Assembly (NCBI GenBank): GCA_045586595.1
Contig: JAZNAQ010000035.1
Location: 1-64,000 of the forward strand
Source: SIG480 sp045586595
GTDB taxonomy: Bacteria > Bacillota > Clostridia > Oscillospirales > JAAYXM01
Length of the DNA stretch: 64,000 bases
Reading direction: 5' to 3'
Shown: in pieces, positions 1-8,370 of the stretch
Layout: each line of letters begins with the position of its first letter
Numbering within the stretch: the first letter of the stretch is position 1
Made by a program: the position numbers and the translations under genes
Notes under the pieces: model-generated
Told to the model about the DNA's origin: nothing
What the model saw: the letters and a program-made list of their open reading frames with translations, nothing else
Databases searched by the model: none

Positions 1-2
1 GG

Positions 3-803
3 TGTATTTATTGTGACAGCAGGAGTGATTGCTATCAGATGAATCATGCCTTTGAGGATATCGAGGTGAAGCAGAATTGTGTGGAACTTTTGGAAAAAGC
101 ATTACAGTCCAAACGTAAGAAATGTATGATTGGAACAGGAAGTATGTCGGACCCGTACATGCATTGCGAGGAAAAGCTGGAACTTATGAAGGCGTGCCTG
201 GAAGTGATTGAGCGGTATGGGTTTGGGGCTGCGGTTATGACGAAATCAGACCGCATCTTAAGGGATTTAGCTTTGCTTAGCAGGATGAATCAAAAGACGA
301 AGGTAGTGGTACAAACTACCTTCACTACATATGATGAGGAATTATGCAAAATATTAGAACCTAATGTCTGTACTACCAAAAAGCGATTCGAAATGCTTAT
401 GGCCATGAAAGAGGAAGGAATTCCCACAGTTGTCTGGATGGACCCGATTTTGCCCTTTATCAATGATACTAAGGAAAATCTGGATGGACTTTTAGACTAT
501 TGCATTAGGGCAAATGTAAAGGGCATCATTTGTTTTGGGATTGGAATGACACTTCGAAACGGTAATAGGCAGTATTTCTATCAGAAACTGGATGAACATT
601 TTCCGGGATTAAAGGCGCGCTATCAAAGCACCTATGGAAGTGCCTATGAGTTGGGAAGTCCAAATGGAAGAGCATTGTATCGCAGATTGCAGGATACCTG
701 TAAGGCTCATAATATACTGTGCACACCGGAGGAAGTGTTTGCTTACATAAATGAATTTCCGTATGAAAAAGAGTATAAGCAACTTAGTTTATTTGATAAT
801 TAA
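3..803 (+). CDS. SPL-family radical SAM protein, 3' part (5' end outside window)
   Basis: The frame is open from base 3, so an apparent ATG at 39 is internal. The first visible residues read CIYCDSRSDCYQM, which carries the last two cysteines of the radical-SAM CxxxCxxC cluster. They are followed by KKCMIGTGSMSDPY and a TIM-barrel-like remainder, as in proteins related to spore photoproduct lyase (SPL). About 267 residues are visible. The C terminus ends in QLSLFDN; QLSLF matches the pentapeptide used to bind the DNA polymerase sliding clamp, which would fit a DNA-associated role. Whether it repairs DNA or does something else is not known from sequence. A hairpin terminator follows. Leucine is often TTG/TTA, unlike genes to the right of 2.3 kb. 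Confidence 0.85.
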   Translation, partial: CIYCDSRSDCYQMNHAFEDIEVKQNCVELLEKALQSKRKKCMIGTGSMSDPYMHCEEKLELMKACLEVIERYGFGAAVMTKSDRILRDLALLSRMNQKTKVVVQTTFTTYDEELCKILEPNVCTTKKRFEMLMAMKEEGIPTVVWMDPILPFINDTKENLDGLLDYCIRANVKGIICFGIGMTLRNGNRQYFYQKLDEHFPGLKARYQSTYGSAYELGSPNGRALYRRLQDTCKAHNILCTPEEVFAYINEFPYEKEYKQLSLFDN

Positions 804-857
804 GTCAGTAAAATTATGGATGAAAAGCCTGGAGTCCAGGTCGGACAGGAGAAAAAG

Positions 858-893
858 AGGCGATACAAGCTTGCTTGTGAAAGCCTTTTTTTT
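858..893 (+). terminator. Rho-independent terminator after the radical SAM gene
   Basis: An inner stem ACAAGC/GCTTGT (865-870/873-878) is enclosed by AGGC/GCCT (858-861/883-886) and followed by a run of eight T. Confidence 0.7.
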
Positions 894-915
894 ATGGGAT
901 AAGAAATTGGTGACA

Positions 916-944
916 TTGACTAGAGTCTAAAAATGGAATATAAT
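916..944 (+). promoter_or_regulatory. Sigma-A-type promoter of the hydrogenase operon
   Basis: TTGACT (916-921), a 17 bp spacer and TATAAT (939-944) lie 65 bp before the hydC start. It is close to consensus and is the only obvious promoter between the upstream terminator and hydC. Confidence 0.8.
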
Positions 945-1008
945 ATAATAGGTGCAAAATGAAAACAAGCGGCACCGAAGGTGACAACAAATGATAAAGG
1001 AGAATACC

Positions 1009-1494
1009 ATGCTAGATAAAAGCTATTATGAAAAAACAGATGAGATTATAGCAGAATATGGTGCAAAACCGGCCTCTTTGATTCCTATTATACAGGATAT
1101 ACAGAGTGAATACCGTTATTTACCGGCAGAGCTTTTGGTTTATGTTGCAAAGCAGATAGGTATCACAGAAAGTAAGGCATACAGTGTTGCTACTTTTTAT
1201 GAAAATTTCTCGTTTGAACCAAAGGGGAAATATGTAATTAAAGTGTGTGATGGAACAGCATGTCACGTGAGAAAGTCTACGACGATTTTGGAACGTTTAT
1301 ATACGGAATTGGGGTTATCAAAGGGCAAAGTGACCACAGATGATATGCTTTTTACCTTAGAAACCGTATCCTGTCTGGGAGCTTGTGGTTTGGCACCGGT
1401 ACTTACTGTGAATGATAAAGTATTTCCGTCCATGACACCGGATGCAGCTTCAGAATTGATTCGTGATTTGCGCGAAGGCAAAATAGAAATTTAG
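1009..1494 (+). CDS. hydC: [FeFe]-hydrogenase gamma subunit (NuoE-like, HydC/HndA)
   Basis: This is a thioredoxin-fold [2Fe-2S] protein of the NuoE family, the small electron-transfer subunit of soluble NAD(P)-linked [FeFe] hydrogenases. The cluster ligands are visible as CDGTAC (C-x4-C) and CLGAC (C-x3-C), after the usual helical N-terminal domain (SLIPIIQDIQ...YSVATFYENF). The start at 1009 is chosen because AAAGGAG (996-1002) lies 6 nt before it; the ATG at 991 would put that ribosome site inside the gene. The product is 161 residues, normal for the family. It is first in a three-gene operon with hydB (20 bp away) and hydA. Its leucine codons are mostly TTG/TTA, the left-hand codon style of this window. 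Confidence 0.93.
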   Translation: MLDKSYYEKTDEIIAEYGAKPASLIPIIQDIQSEYRYLPAELLVYVAKQIGITESKAYSVATFYENFSFEPKGKYVIKVCDGTACHVRKSTTILERLYTELGLSKGKVTTDDMLFTLETVSCLGACGLAPVLTVNDKVFPSMTPDAASELIRDLREGKIEI

Positions 1495-1514
1495 TCGAAG
1501 GAAGGTCGGGACAT

Positions 1515-3398
1515 ATGGAAAAAATCGAAAATAAAGAAATGTTAGACCAGCTCCGTGATGGTAATAAGGAGCGTATTGATAACAGTAAGTGCAGAGTGTT
1601 GATTTGTGCCGGTACAGGCTGTCTTGCCAGTGGTTCCGGAGAGATTTATGAGAAAATCAAGGCTCTTATTGGTGAGAATCCGGATGTAGAAGTACATTTC
1701 GGACCGGAAATCGCTCATGGCGACGGTCCCATGGAAGTGAAGAAGAGCGGTTGTCATGGTTTCTGTGAAATGGGACCTTTGATGAGAATAGAGCCTTTGG
1801 GTGTTTTATACACAAAAGTGAAATTGGATGACTGCGAAGAAATTTTTGAAAAAACCATTAAGAATGGTGAAATCGTGGATCGTCTGATTTATAAGCAGAA
1901 TGGTGTGGAATATCCTAAGCAGGAGGACATTCCTTTCTACAAAAAGCAGACCCGTCTGGTATTGGAAAATTGTGGACGCATTGACGCAGAACATATTGGG
2001 GAGTCTTTGGCAAATGACGGATATCAGGCATTTGCAAAGGCTTTATTTGAGATGACTCCCACAGAAGTAATCGATGTAGTATTGGAATCCAATCTGCGTG
2101 GTCGAGGAGGCGGAGGCTTCCAGACCGGTTATAAGTGGAAGCAGGTGGCCAGACAGGAAGAAAAGATTCGCTATGTAGTATGTAACGGTGATGAAGGTGA
2201 CCCGGGCGCATTTATGGACAGAAGTATCATGGAGGGCGACCCCCACAGAATGATTGAGGGTATGATAATTGCAGGCATTGCAACGGGCGCAAGCGAGGGA
2301 TATATCTATGTTCGCGCAGAGTATCCACTCGCTGTTGACAGACTCCGCAATGCGATAAAGCAAGCAGAAGAGCTCGGTATTCTCGGCGAAAACATCCTCG
2401 GAACAAGCTTCTGCTTCAAGTTACATATAAGCCGCGGCGCAGGCGCGTTTGTCTGCGGAGAAGGCAGTGCGCTCACAGCATCCATCGAAGGCAAGCGCGG
2501 TTTCCCCCGTGTCAAGCCTCCGCGCACAACAGAGCACGGTCTCTTTGACAAGCCCACTGTTCTCAACAACGTAGAAACCTTTGCAAACGTTGCGGAGATT
2601 ATTAAAAACGGTGCAGACTGGTATCTGGGCATCGGTTCTGAAACAAGCCCCGGCACAAAGGCTTTTGCCATCACCGGCAATATCGCAAACACAGGTCTTA
2701 TTGAGGTTCCGATGGGAACAACTTTGCGTGAAATCATCTTTGATATCGGTGGCGGCATGCGTGACGGCGGCGAATTCAAAGCTGTTCAGATTGGCGGTCC
2801 TTCCGGCGCCTGCCTTACAAAAGAACATCTTGACCTCCCGCTTGACTTTGACACACTTAAAAAAGTCGGTGCTATGATAGGCTCCGGTGGTCTTGTTGTT
2901 ATGGATGACAAAACTTGTATGGTTGAGGTTGCACGCTTCTTTATGAACTTCACACAAAACGAATCATGCGGAAAGTGCGTACCCTGCAGAGAAGGAACAA
3001 AGCGTATGCTTGAAATTCTCGAACGTATTGTCGCAGGTGAGGGTCGTGACGGAGACATTGAGCTTTTGGAAGAGCTCTCTGACACTATTGTCAACACTGC
3101 TCTCTGCGGTCTCGGAAAGTCTGCGCCCAACCCGATTATCAGCACGATAAAAAACTTCAGAGAAGAATACGAGGCTCATATATATGAAAAACGCTGTCCT
3201 GCAGGTGCCTGCCAGAAGCTTAAAAAAATCTACATAGATCCCGAGCTCTGCAAGGGCTGTTCAAAATGTGCACGTCAGTGTCCGGTCGATGCAATTTCGG
3301 GCAAGATAAAAGAACCGTTTACAATCGACCTTTCAAAGTGCATTCGCTGTGGCAGTTGTCTTGACGCTTGCCCGTTCAAGGCTATAAAGGAGGCTTAA
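1515..3398 (+). CDS. hydB: [FeFe]-hydrogenase beta subunit (NuoF-like, HydB/HndC)
   Basis: This is the flavin and NAD(P)(H) subunit of the trimeric, probably electron-bifurcating hydrogenase. Domains in order: an N-terminal thioredoxin-like [2Fe-2S] region (CAGTGC, CHGFC; about 30-120); the NuoF core with the glycine-rich nucleotide site GRGGGGFQTG and the FMN signature CNGDEGDPGAFMDRS (about 190-250); an SLBB domain; the [4Fe-4S] motif ESCGKCVPCREG; and two C-terminal ferredoxin clusters (CKGCSKCARQC, CIRCGSCLDAC). The length of 627 is typical. Codon use changes inside the gene: TTG/TTA/CTG leucines up to about base 2096, and CTC/CTT almost exclusively from about 2328. The joint falls in the most conserved stretch. 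The reading frame is intact. Confidence 0.93.
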   Translation: MEKIENKEMLDQLRDGNKERIDNSKCRVLICAGTGCLASGSGEIYEKIKALIGENPDVEVHFGPEIAHGDGPMEVKKSGCHGFCEMGPLMRIEPLGVLYTKVKLDDCEEIFEKTIKNGEIVDRLIYKQNGVEYPKQEDIPFYKKQTRLVLENCGRIDAEHIGESLANDGYQAFAKALFEMTPTEVIDVVLESNLRGRGGGGFQTGYKWKQVARQEEKIRYVVCNGDEGDPGAFMDRSIMEGDPHRMIEGMIIAGIATGASEGYIYVRAEYPLAVDRLRNAIKQAEELGILGENILGTSFCFKLHISRGAGAFVCGEGSALTASIEGKRGFPRVKPPRTTEHGLFDKPTVLNNVETFANVAEIIKNGADWYLGIGSETSPGTKAFAITGNIANTGLIEVPMGTTLREIIFDIGGGMRDGGEFKAVQIGGPSGACLTKEHLDLPLDFDTLKKVGAMIGSGGLVVMDDKTCMVEVARFFMNFTQNESCGKCVPCREGTKRMLEILERIVAGEGRDGDIELLEELSDTIVNTALCGLGKSAPNPIISTIKNFREEYEAHIYEKRCPAGACQKLKKIYIDPELCKGCSKCARQCPVDAISGKIKEPFTIDLSKCIRCGSCLDACPFKAIKEA

Positions 3399-3402
3399 AC
3401 CG

Positions 3403-5085
3403 ATGGCAAATAAAGATTTTATTACTGTTGACGGTATCCCGGTACCGATAGAAGGAGAAGCAAACCTTCTCGAAGTTATCAGAAAAGCAGGCATAAAGCT
3501 TCCGACCTTCTGCTACCATTCCGATCTTTCCATCTACGGTGCATGCCGTATGTGTATGGTCGAAAACGAGTGGGGAGGTCTCGATGCAGCTTGCTCGACC
3601 CCACCGAAGCCCGGAATGAAAATCAAGACGAACACGGAAAGGCTCCGCCGCTATCGCCGCAATATTCTTGAGCTTATCATCGCAAACCACTGTAATGATT
3701 GCACAACTTGCAAGAACAATCTCCGCTGTAAGCTTCAGGACCTTGCAATGAGATATAATATCGACGGTGTCCGCTTCCCGAACACATCAGGGAATGCACG
3801 CCCGAAGGACGAATCCTCCGATTCGATAAGCATCGACCCTTCAAAGTGCATCCTCTGTGGAGACTGCGTAAGAGTATGCCACGAGGTTCAGAACGTAGGT
3901 GCGATTGACTTTGCCTTCCGCGGCTCAAAAATGTCAATCAGTACTGCATTCGGAAAGCCACTGAGCGAGTCTCCGTGTGTAGGCTGCGGTCAGTGCGTAT
4001 CCATCTGCCCGACGGGTGCTCTCGTCGTGAAAAACGACATACTCCGTGCCTGGAAAGCGATTGACGACCCGAATATAAAAACAACCGTTCAGATTGCGCC
4101 TGCTGTACGCGTTGCACTCGGCCGTGAGCTTGGTGTAAGAGATGGGGACAACGTAATGGGCAAGATTGTTGCCGCACTTCGTCTTATGGGCTTTGACGAG
4201 GTTTACGATACCTCTATCGGTGCAGACCTCACAGTTATCGAAGAATCAAACGAGCTTCTTGAACGTCTTTCCGGCGGCAAGCTTCCGCTTATCACCTCTT
4301 GCTGCCCCGGCTGGATCAAATACTGTGAGAATAAACACCCCGAGCTTTTAGATAACGTTTCCACCTGTAAATCACCTATGCAGATGCTCGCGGCTCTTCT
4401 CAAGGACCAGGCAAAGCGTGAAGGCGTCAACATGTATCATGTTGCTATTATGCCGTGTACGGCTAAAAAGTCCGAGGCGACCCGTGATGAATTCATGGTC
4501 GATGATGTTCCGAATGTCGATGCGGTCATCACAACAAACGGTCTTATCAGAATGATAAAAGAATCCGGTATCTTGTTTGATGCACTCGACTCAGAAGCAG
4601 TAGACATGCCGTTTGGCACGATATCAGGTGCCGGTGTCATTTTCGGTGTTACCGGCGGTGTTACAGAAGCTGTCCTTCGCCGTGTTGCGGCGACCAAAAC
4701 CCGTGCTGCACTTCTTTCCGTTGCAAACTCAGGTCAGCGCGGAATGGACGGAGTCAAGGAGTTTGACCTTGAATACGGCGACAAAACTCTCCATATTGCA
4801 GTTGTAAGCGGCCTTGCAAACGCAGAAAGCGTTATCAAACGTATGAAATCAGGCGAGCATTTTGACTTCATTGAAGTCATGGCATGCCCGGGTGGGTGCA
4901 TCAACGGTGCAGGTCAGCCGTATGTCATGCAGGAAGACCGCAAGGAGCGCGTAAAAGGTCTTTATGAAGCAGACAGGCTTTTAAGTGTCCGTTGTTCGGA
5001 CGAAAACCCTGTTGTTTCCGCTATTTATGATGACATAATCAAAGACCGTGCACATGAGCTCCTTCATGTACATTATAAGAAATAA
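3403..5085 (+). CDS. hydA: [FeFe]-hydrogenase catalytic subunit
   Basis: This subunit makes or consumes H2 at the H-cluster and passes electrons through Fe-S clusters to HydB/HydC. Visible in order: an N-terminal [2Fe-2S] domain (C37, C48, C51, C64); a His/Cys [4Fe-4S] site (H96, C100, C103, C109); two ferredoxin-type clusters (C149/152/155/159 and C192/195/198/202); then the H-cluster domain with TSCCPGW (C300, C301), MPCTAKKSE (C352) and MACPGGCINGAGQP (C495, C499), and a small-subunit-like tail. The 560-residue length resembles HndD rather than the longer Thermotoga HydA, which has an extra C-terminal [2Fe-2S] domain. AAGGAGG lies 7 bp before the ATG. The third motif has NGAGQP where NGGGQP is more usual. 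Maturases HydEFG are not in the window. Confidence 0.95.
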   Translation: MANKDFITVDGIPVPIEGEANLLEVIRKAGIKLPTFCYHSDLSIYGACRMCMVENEWGGLDAACSTPPKPGMKIKTNTERLRRYRRNILELIIANHCNDCTTCKNNLRCKLQDLAMRYNIDGVRFPNTSGNARPKDESSDSISIDPSKCILCGDCVRVCHEVQNVGAIDFAFRGSKMSISTAFGKPLSESPCVGCGQCVSICPTGALVVKNDILRAWKAIDDPNIKTTVQIAPAVRVALGRELGVRDGDNVMGKIVAALRLMGFDEVYDTSIGADLTVIEESNELLERLSGGKLPLITSCCPGWIKYCENKHPELLDNVSTCKSPMQMLAALLKDQAKREGVNMYHVAIMPCTAKKSEATRDEFMVDDVPNVDAVITTNGLIRMIKESGILFDALDSEAVDMPFGTISGAGVIFGVTGGVTEAVLRRVAATKTRAALLSVANSGQRGMDGVKEFDLEYGDKTLHIAVVSGLANAESVIKRMKSGEHFDFIEVMACPGGCINGAGQPYVMQEDRKERVKGLYEADRLLSVRCSDENPVVSAIYDDIIKDRAHELLHVHYKK

Positions 5086-5121
5086 AAAAAGCGAGTATCC
5101 AATTTGGATACTCGCTTTTTC
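5083..5121. terminator. Bidirectional terminator between hydA and the hydroxyacid dehydrogenase
   Basis: Perfect arms AGCGAGTATCC (5090-5100) and GGATACTCGCT (5106-5116) are flanked by A7 on the left and T5 on the right. It therefore serves the two convergent transcription units. Confidence 0.85.
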
Positions 5122-5136
5122 ATTATACTGACAATT

Positions 5137-6084
5137 TTAATTGACTTTGTTAATCGGATTACCTGCCATAAAAGCCTCAAGGTTCTTGGCTACAAGCTCT
5201 ACAAGACGGGCACGGGTTTCTTTCGGCGCCCACGCGACATGAGGCGTAATAAGGCAGTTTTTGGCAAGTCTTAACGGGTTTGACTCACTCATCGGCTCAA
5301 GTGTGAGCACATCAAGCCCCGCACCTGCTATTTTGCCCTCGTTAAGTGCTTCGGCAAGTGCATCCTCGTCAATCGCGCCACCGCGCGACGTGTTTATCAG
5401 ATATGCCGACTTTTTCATCATAGCGAGAGTCTCGCGGTTTATCATACGTTCTGTTTCCTTTGTAAGCGGTGCATGCAGCGTAATATAGTCCGCCCGCTTC
5501 AGCAATTCACAGAGCGGCACGCACTCTGCATCTGTACACTTAGCCGGTGTGCGGGTTGAAACAAGAATGTTCATATTGAATGCACGCCCGATTTTTGCAA
5601 CCTCACGTCCAATGCTCCCATAACCGAAAACTCCTAGTGTTTTACCCTGAAGCTCGGCAATCGGGAACGGAAAGTATGAAAAGTTTTTTGACTTTATCCA
5701 ACCGCCGTTTCTCGTCGAATCTGTATAATCACACAGGCTGCCGGCAAGCGCCAGAATAAGCGCAAACGTGTGCTGGGCAACCGCCTCTGTCGAATATCCC
5801 GGAGCATTTGCAACGCATATACCGCGCTCGCTCGCACACTCAAGGTCTATATTGTTATATCCTGTCGCAAACAGACCTATATACTTAAGATTTGGGCATT
5901 TCTCCATAACATCGCGGTCAATAATGGCCTTGTTGCATATTACCGCGTCTGCGTCTCCGATTTTCTCGGCAAGCTCTTTTCTCGGAATAACATCAAAAAA
6001 TGTGACATCACCGAGCCGCTCAAGCGATTCAAATGATATATCCTCATTGGTTACGGTACATCTGTCGAGTATTATAACTTTCAT
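5137..6084 (-). CDS. D-2-hydroxyacid dehydrogenase, NAD(P)-dependent
   Basis: This is an oxidoreductase of the D-isomer-specific 2-hydroxyacid dehydrogenase family (glycerate/hydroxypyruvate-reductase type). It has an N-terminal substrate domain, the Rossmann motif GVFGYGSIGREVAKIGRAF in mid-sequence, NTSRGGAIDEDAL (catalytic Arg region), a downstream acidic residue near LEPMSE, and catalytic His in ITPHVAWAP. The start at 6084 (MKVIILDRC) is preferred over the upstream ATG because GGAGGAG lies just before it; the product is 315 residues. It stands at the distal end of a minus-strand group with a type-2 malate/lactate dehydrogenase and a sugar-acid kinase, so a role in hydroxyacid or sugar-acid turnover is likely. 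The substrate cannot be read from sequence. Confidence 0.85.
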   Translation of the reverse strand: MKVIILDRCTVTNEDISFESLERLGDVTFFDVIPRKELAEKIGDADAVICNKAIIDRDVMEKCPNLKYIGLFATGYNNIDLECASERGICVANAPGYSTEAVAQHTFALILALAGSLCDYTDSTRNGGWIKSKNFSYFPFPIAELQGKTLGVFGYGSIGREVAKIGRAFNMNILVSTRTPAKCTDAECVPLCELLKRADYITLHAPLTKETERMINRETLAMMKKSAYLINTSRGGAIDEDALAEALNEGKIAGAGLDVLTLEPMSESNPLRLAKNCLITPHVAWAPKETRARLVELVAKNLEAFMAGNPINKVN

Positions 6085-6156
6085 AATCTCCTCCGAAATA
6101 CTGATATTATGCAAACAGCAGCGTGCCGAAATCGGCGCGCTGCTGCATCGTTTTGA

Positions 6157-7242
6157 TTAGAGCGTAAAATAGTCGTCGAAGTTGAGGCCCTGAGAAGCAC
6201 CGATATCCTTGAGTTCCTGCAGTGTCTTTTCGTTGACCGGAACACCATCGCGAAGCTTCTGTGCCTTGGACTCAACTTCCTTCTCACCGTGGGTGAAGAT
6301 TCTGTCGTGTCCGTCAGCCTTCGGGCTCTCGCGGAGCTCCTGAAGAAGGGTAGACATACGGTCTTTAATCTCCTTCTTATCGCCGAAGATGCCGTAATCA
6401 ATAGCCATAAGGCAGAAAGAGGTATCAGCGTTACCGCTGTTTCTTACGTGCGGAGAAGTTGTACCGCCTGTTACAATAGACGTAAACAGCTCGACAATGA
6501 TGCCGAGGCCGTAGCCCTTGTGTGAACCGGTCTCCTCAGAGAAGCCGCCGAGCGGGAAGATACCGCCGCCGAGCTTGCCGATGATGTTCTTAAGAACGCG
6601 ATTTGCATCGTCACAGTCAGCACCGTTTTCGTCAGCTACCCAGCCCTGCGGGAGGGGAATCTCTTTCTTTCTGTAAACTTCAAGCTTACCGCGTGTGATA
6701 ACAGTAGTAGCTGCATCAAACCAGAAGTCAACCGGGTCTGCCGGCATAGAAACTGCTATCGGGCTTGTGCCGAGCATTGCCTTCTTGCCGTAAGTCGGTA
6801 TAGCAATAGCCTCTGTGTTTGTCATGCTGATACCAATCATATCGTTATCAGCAGCCATCTTTGTGTAGTAGCCTGCAATACCGTAGTGGTTTGAACCCCT
6901 TACGCAAACTACACCAAAACCTGTCTTCTTAGCCTTGTCGATAGCCATTTCCATTGCCTTCTTGGCAACGACCTGGCCCATCGAACGCGGAGCATCGATA
7001 ACAGCCGAAACAGGTGTCTCGTGGATGATTTCGGGCTTTACATCAGGGACGATGGAGCCTTCCTCAATAGCGAGGTGATATCTGATAAGGCGCTGTACAC
7101 CGTGTGACTCAATGCCGTAAAGGTCAGCAGTGAGAAGAACATCAGTGATTGCCTTGCTCTCCTCTGCAGAATAACCGCGCTTGCAGAAAATGTCTTCGCA
7201 GTACTTGCGGAGGCTGTCAACATTTAAATTAATGTATGCCAT
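6157..7242 (-). CDS. Malate/L-lactate dehydrogenase family (type-2, Ldh_2) oxidoreductase
   Basis: This belongs to the NAD(P)-dependent Ldh_2 superfamily (malate, L-sulfolactate, ureidoglycolate and 2,3-diketo-L-gulonate reductases), which does not use a classical Rossmann fold. Family hallmarks are the N-terminal helices with YGIESHGVQRL (His used in catalysis), VRGSNHYGIAGYY, GTSPIAVSMPA and GSHKGYGLGIIVELF. The length of 361 is normal. The gene lies 27 bp downstream of a KDG kinase, a context that favours a sugar-acid substrate (for example a 2-keto or diketo acid) over malate. It probably shares a transcript with the kinase. Confidence 0.85.
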   Translation of the reverse strand: MAYINLNVDSLRKYCEDIFCKRGYSAEESKAITDVLLTADLYGIESHGVQRLIRYHLAIEEGSIVPDVKPEIIHETPVSAVIDAPRSMGQVVAKKAMEMAIDKAKKTGFGVVCVRGSNHYGIAGYYTKMAADNDMIGISMTNTEAIAIPTYGKKAMLGTSPIAVSMPADPVDFWFDAATTVITRGKLEVYRKKEIPLPQGWVADENGADCDDANRVLKNIIGKLGGGIFPLGGFSEETGSHKGYGLGIIVELFTSIVTGGTTSPHVRNSGNADTSFCLMAIDYGIFGDKKEIKDRMSTLLQELRESPKADGHDRIFTHGEKEVESKAQKLRDGVPVNEKTLQELKDIGASQGLNFDDYFTL

Positions 7243-7269
7243 GTTTTTTACTCCTTTTCTATAAAACGA

Positions 7270-8298
7270 CTATCTCTGAACACGGCCGGAACCGTCGCCG
7301 CCCATAAGAGCCTTAACTTCAGAAAGTGTTGCACGGTTGTAGTCACCAATGATGGAGTGCTTGAGGCAGGATGCTGCAACAGCAAAGTTGAGGGCATCTT
7401 CCTTGTTCTCATAGTTGTTGAGACCGTAGATAAGGCCGCCGGAGAATGAGTCACCGCCGCCTACGCGGTCAACGATATCAGTGATGAGGTACTTGCGGCT
7501 GAGGTAGAAGTTATCTCTGTCGCAGAGGCATGCAGACCAGCCGTTTGTGTCTGCACTCTTGCTCTCACGGAGAGTGATAGCGAGAGTCTTCATGTTCGGG
7601 TACTGGTCGAGAACCTTGCGAGCAAGAGCCTCATACTTAGCTGTATCAAGAACGCCATCCTCAACCTTAACATCAACAGTGATGCCAAGTGACTTCTGGC
7701 AGTCTTCCTCGTTTGCTATACCGACATCAACATACTTAACAAGCTCGCACATAACCTCGGGAGCAGTTTTGCCGTACTTCCAGAGATTCTTGCGGAAGTT
7801 AAAGTCGCAAGAAACAGTAACGCCAAGTCTGTTTGCAGCCTTTACAGACTCAAGAGCAAGCTCTGCAGCAGACTCAGAGATAGCCGGTGTAATACCTGTG
7901 ATGTGGAACCATGTAGCACCGTCAAAAATCTTCTCCCAGTCAAAATCGCCCGGCTTTGCAAGAGCGATAGCTGAATATTCACGGTCGTAAACAACCTTTG
8001 ACGGGCGCTGGTTTGCACCTGTCTCAAGGTAGTAGATACCCATTCTGCCGTTAGTGCGGATGATATCCTTTGTTTCAACGCCGAAAGAACGTACATCAGC
8101 AACGCAAGCATCACCGATTGCGTTGTTCGGGAGAGCTGTTACAAACGATGACTCCATGCCATAATTTGCAAGAGATACTGCTACGTTTGCTTCGCCGCCT
8201 CCGAAAGTTGCCTCAAATGCGGGTGACTGGAAAAATCTCTCAAGGCCCGGTGACTTGAGTCTGAGCATAATTTCTCCGAATGTTACTACTTTTGCCAT
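7270..8298 (-). CDS. kdgK: 2-dehydro-3-deoxygluconokinase (PfkB family)
   Basis: This is a ribokinase/PfkB-family kinase that would phosphorylate 2-keto-3-deoxygluconate with ATP. The N-terminal start MAKVVTFGEIMLRLKSPGLE and GGGEANVAVSLANYGM are the family substrate signature. The C-terminal ATP/catalytic motif reads DRVGGGDSFSGGLIYGL (usually DxxGAGD), with the catalytic Asp retained. The length of 342 is typical. KdgK normally feeds KDPG aldolase, but no aldolase, isomerase or transporter lies nearby, so the pathway must be completed elsewhere. It is the first gene of the minus-strand sugar-acid group. Confidence 0.85.
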   Translation of the reverse strand: MAKVVTFGEIMLRLKSPGLERFFQSPAFEATFGGGEANVAVSLANYGMESSFVTALPNNAIGDACVADVRSFGVETKDIIRTNGRMGIYYLETGANQRPSKVVYDREYSAIALAKPGDFDWEKIFDGATWFHITGITPAISESAAELALESVKAANRLGVTVSCDFNFRKNLWKYGKTAPEVMCELVKYVDVGIANEEDCQKSLGITVDVKVEDGVLDTAKYEALARKVLDQYPNMKTLAITLRESKSADTNGWSACLCDRDNFYLSRKYLITDIVDRVGGGDSFSGGLIYGLNNYENKEDALNFAVAASCLKHSIIGDYNRATLSEVKALMGGDGSGRVQR

Positions 8299-8370
8299 GG
8301 TGTATTCGCTCCTTTTTTATAATAAATTTATATTTTCTGCCCCGGGTATGTCTTCCCGAAAGGCTAAGGT

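Noticed and set aside
39..803. A complete gene starting at the ATG at 39
   Set aside because: The frame is open to base 3 and encodes CIYCDSRSDC, the radical-SAM cluster end, so the gene starts outside the window.
991..1008. hydC starting at ATG 991
   Set aside because: This would place the AAAGGAG ribosome site inside the coding region; ATG 1009 has correct spacing.
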